Notes under the pieces: generated by a model
The model's input: only the letters and a program-made list of their open reading frames with translations
The model's database searches: none
Told to the model about the DNA's origin: nothing
Shown here: piece by piece, positions 61,709 to 64,000 of the stretch
How the letters are laid out: each line of letters starts with the position of its first letter
Numbering within the stretch: position 1 is the first letter of the stretch
From: G965276675 sp965276675
Lineage (GTDB): Bacteria > Acidobacteriota > Terriglobia > Terriglobales > Acidobacteriaceae
DNA: 64,000 nucleotides
Assembly: GCA_965276675.1 (NCBI GenBank)
Contig: OZ255624.1
Location: 2,976,001 to 3,040,000 of the forward strand
Direction of reading: 5' to 3'
Program-made: the position numbers and the translations under genes

Positions 61709-63371
61709 CTACCATCCAATGGCGTACACACTTTCGCGCGGATCGGCGCCGCCCTGACGGAAGTTGGTCTTTGGATCGATAACGATTCCGCTCACACGGC
61801 CAATATCATCGGCCACACTGTTGATGACGTAACCCTTCTCTTAGGGCATTCATCACGCTTTCACGAATGCGATTCTCTACGTTAAAGACCGGCTTGATCT
61901 CGGTACCACTTTCTTGATTTCCGCCGTAGACCATGCGCGGTTCGGAGATTGCAGTCTGAATGTCTTCGCCGAAATCAACGACATTGACGATCACTTGCAC
62001 AAGCCGCTGCCAAATGCCATCATTGCCGGGAGTACCCAAAGCCATGAAAGGCTTTCCGTCTTTGAGCACGATCAGCGGACTCTCGTTTGAACGCGATCTC
62101 TTGCCGGGTTCCAGACGTGATGGATCGTTCGGATCTAGGTGCAAATGTCGCATTTCGTTACTAAATAGGACACCGGTGTTCCCAGTCACCACACCCGAGC
62201 CGAACTCGGCTCCGAGTGTCTGCGTTAAGGCCACCATGTTGCCCTCTTCATCGACAGCATTAAGATGTGTCGTGTGAGTTTCGATAGGCTGGCCAAAATC
62301 GCCCGCTATCGCGATGGGGATGGTCGAATCCGCGTGGATAAGCGCTCGACGCTGTTCTGCATAATTCTTTGACAGCAACTTCTCCACTGGAACCTTCACG
62401 AAATCCGGGTCTCCCACGTAGCGGTTTCTGTCTGCAATCGCGAGCCGCATGGCTTCACCGATCGTGTGCAAATACTGAGGAGAGTTGTGACCCATCGGTT
62501 CCAGGTCAAAGCCTTCCAGTAGATTCAGCTGCTCAAGAACTGCGATACTACTTGGTGGTTGCGTGTAGAAGGTATAACCGCGATAGGTCGTCGAGATGGG
62601 TTTGACCCAGCGTGCTTCGTAGCTAGCGAGATCGTTGCGGGTGATAATGCCCCCCTTTTGATGATAGAAGTCCGCAATCTGAGTTGCGAGCGCGCCTTTG
62701 TAAAAGATATCTCCTCCCTTTGCAGCGATTTCCTTGAGCGTGCGGGCAAGATCGGGCTGTTTGAAAATCTCGCCCGGTTGCGGAACATGCCCACCAGGCA
62801 AAAAGACTCTTGCTGAAGTTGGATAGCTCGCAAGCAGATCACGATGCTGCTCAATGCCTTCACTGAGGAACCTGTTCACGACGAAGCCGTTTTCGGCGAG
62901 ATCAATCGCGGGCTGCAGCACTTTTGCCCATGGTAATTTCCCATAGGCCGCATGCAGCGTTTCCCATCCTTTCAGGCAAGATGGCGTCGGAGCGGATAGC
63001 ACCCCACGCGAGTATTCCTTGCCTTTGAAAACTCGATTGTCGCTCCCCTGGGCGCGGTGCCATAAAAATTCAGTGTGCGAACCTCATGGGTCTTCGCAAT
63101 GTATATGGTGGCGAAGCCATTGCCCCCCAAATGAAGACATTCGAGGATCTATCACTGTTACAGCAGCCGCGATCGCGACAGCCGCGTCAAACGCATTGCC
63201 ACCCTCTTGCAGAACAATCATTCCTGCTTCTGAAGCAAGCGGCTCAAGCGATGTAACCATCGACTCTCTGCCGGTGACGAGTGGCCGCGTAACTAGTTGG
63301 CCATGTGCTAAGCAAGCTGCGCTGAGCAGAGAAGTGAACGCTAGAAGTTGCAAGGAGCGGTACATAGACAT
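61709..63371 (-). pseudogene. ggt: Gamma-glutamyltransferase gene broken by three homopolymer indels
   Basis: The product can be read through three frames. ATG 63371 (GAAGAGG upstream) gives a signal peptide and VTSLEPLASEAGMIVLQEGGNAFDAAVA (in part), to SSFGG. One extra G in the C6 run (63123-63128, plus strand) shifts into NGFATIYIAKTHEVRTLNFYG. A missing T at the A4 run (63028-63031, plus strand) shifts into FKGKEYSRGVLSAPTPSCLKGW and the main body, including the autocleavage Thr region THTTHLNAVDEEGNMV. Two missing bases at 61836-61837 (expected A4) shift into KGYVINSVADDIGRV...ESVYAIGW, stop at 61709. Restoring all three makes 1665 bases (554 residues), a normal length. The enzyme hydrolyses glutathione in the periplasm. 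It is either a decayed gene or a sequencing artefact. Confidence 0.8.
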
Positions 63372-64000
63372 TATGACCTCTTCAAAGCGTGAACGAAGGT
63401 TAGGAAACTAAACACGGAGAATCATTAAGTTGATTTGTCATCCGCAAACGTCCGTGATCCTGGTGACAATTCGCGAACAGATGTCGCCTCTTCGACCTTC
63501 CGCCTAGAGCGTGTTTCATGGATATGCCGAGAGATACGTATCGATCCTTAGGTCGATCCCGCTCCACGATCCCATTCGGACTGAGATACATCATCTCCCG
63601 TCTTGAAAGATGGATGCATTCCGGCCACTTCACCAAGCCCCATCTATTTGGGCGTCCCTTCCGCGTGGCTCGTCATTGAGAGGAGGACCGACCTCTTTCC
63701 GCCGTGATCGTTCATGTGATCTAGAACAAAGCGCTTTGGCGATTGGACTAGGATCCTTTGATAGAAACATCAGGTCTCCCGAAGCGGTAGCGTCCGTTGC
63801 TTCGGCAATGATCCGCTCTGCATCCTCGGAAGGAGCCACCTATTGCGAATAGATCTAATGGCCGCGAGCTTTATCGCACATATGTGTCCGTTTCGATTAC
63901 CGTACCTCTCCTCAATCGACTCTCGAAGATCAGTCGATAACAGACGTTGTGCACGAGTCTTTGCAAAGGGGATGAATCCTCCATTATAAAACAGATTAGG
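63372..64000. other. Right-hand end of the window; no gene recognised
   Basis: These 629 bases contain several short open frames (for example 63400-63636, 63630-63839 and 63610-63852), none with a signal peptide, family motif or strong start. A gene may begin beyond the window. Confidence 0.4.

Noticed and set aside
63630..63839. 69-codon minus-strand frame near the window end
   Set aside because: The first 25 codons look protein-like but the rest is Arg-rich and there is no start site or family; not enough to call.
1..64000. CRISPR array, prophage, transposase, integron or rRNA
   Set aside because: No regularly spaced repeats, integrase or transposase frames, or rRNA signatures were seen on either strand; the direct repeats found are only pairs.

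Overview
The window looks like a chromosome segment of a soil-type Acidobacteriota (class Terriglobia: the Terriglobus, Edaphobacter and Granulicella group). This rests on gene content. There are three very large Oar-like TonB-dependent receptors with an N-terminal carboxypeptidase-regulatory domain, several secreted TPR proteins, a YncE/phosphoesterase fusion, Spy-like and YXWGXW-repeat proteins, and a carbohydrate- and metal-oriented gene set at moderately high GC. No phage, insertion sequence, CRISPR array, rRNA or replication origin was seen. The only RNA gene is tRNA-Leu(GAG), next to secG.

Layout. 1-4.9 kb (+): the end of a type VI secretion-like cluster: the C-terminus of a ClpV/ClpB ATPase, a membrane FHA protein carrying two extracytoplasmic DUF1080 sugar-binding-like domains, a PP2C phosphatase and VgrG. 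5-16.8 kb: two Oar-like receptors, a secreted TPR protein, a small secreted protein and a beta-propeller/phosphoesterase fusion. 17.2-19.4 kb: tRNA-Leu, secG, an acyltransferase and a decayed esterase fragment. 19.5-26 kb (-): a three-gene redox operon (GMC flavoprotein, gluconate-dehydrogenase-type subunit 3, and an internally duplicated 8-TM protein with four conserved histidines), then an enolase-superfamily enzyme and a pyruvate-oxidase-like TPP enzyme. 26-28 kb (+): a putative PD-(D/E)XK nuclease and a stand-alone receiver protein. 28-38 kb (-): a secreted glycosidase, the third Oar-like receptor, then a TPR / LytTR regulator / LytS-type kinase / TPR operon. 38-42 kb (-): a phospholipase C-like phosphatase, a frameshifted lipoprotein, a YXWGXW protein and a Spy-like protein. 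42.4-50.7 kb: metal resistance, with divergent arsM/arsR and a CusCBA-type copper/silver efflux operon led by a Cys/His/Met-rich secreted protein. 50.7-58 kb: L-rhamnose or L-fucose degradation (kinase, aldolase, isomerase remnant), a Tat-exported GH116 glucosidase and a CobW-type GTPase. 58.4-63.4 kb (-): pyruvate phosphate dikinase and a gamma-glutamyltransferase broken by three homopolymer indels.

How the parts may work together: the receptors, secreted glycosidases, rhamnose/fucose enzymes, sugar-acid-type dehydrogenase and dehydratase, pyruvate oxidase and PPDK fit an oligotroph living on plant or microbial polysaccharides. The ars and cus modules give metalloid and copper tolerance. The most novel-looking items are the duplicated four-histidine membrane protein in the GMC operon and the FHA-DUF1080 transmembrane protein in the secretion cluster. 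A recurring theme is genes interrupted by short indels, mostly in homopolymers (kinase, lipoprotein, gamma-glutamyltransferase, perhaps the nuclease start). These could be assembly errors or real decay, so those genes should be read with caution.
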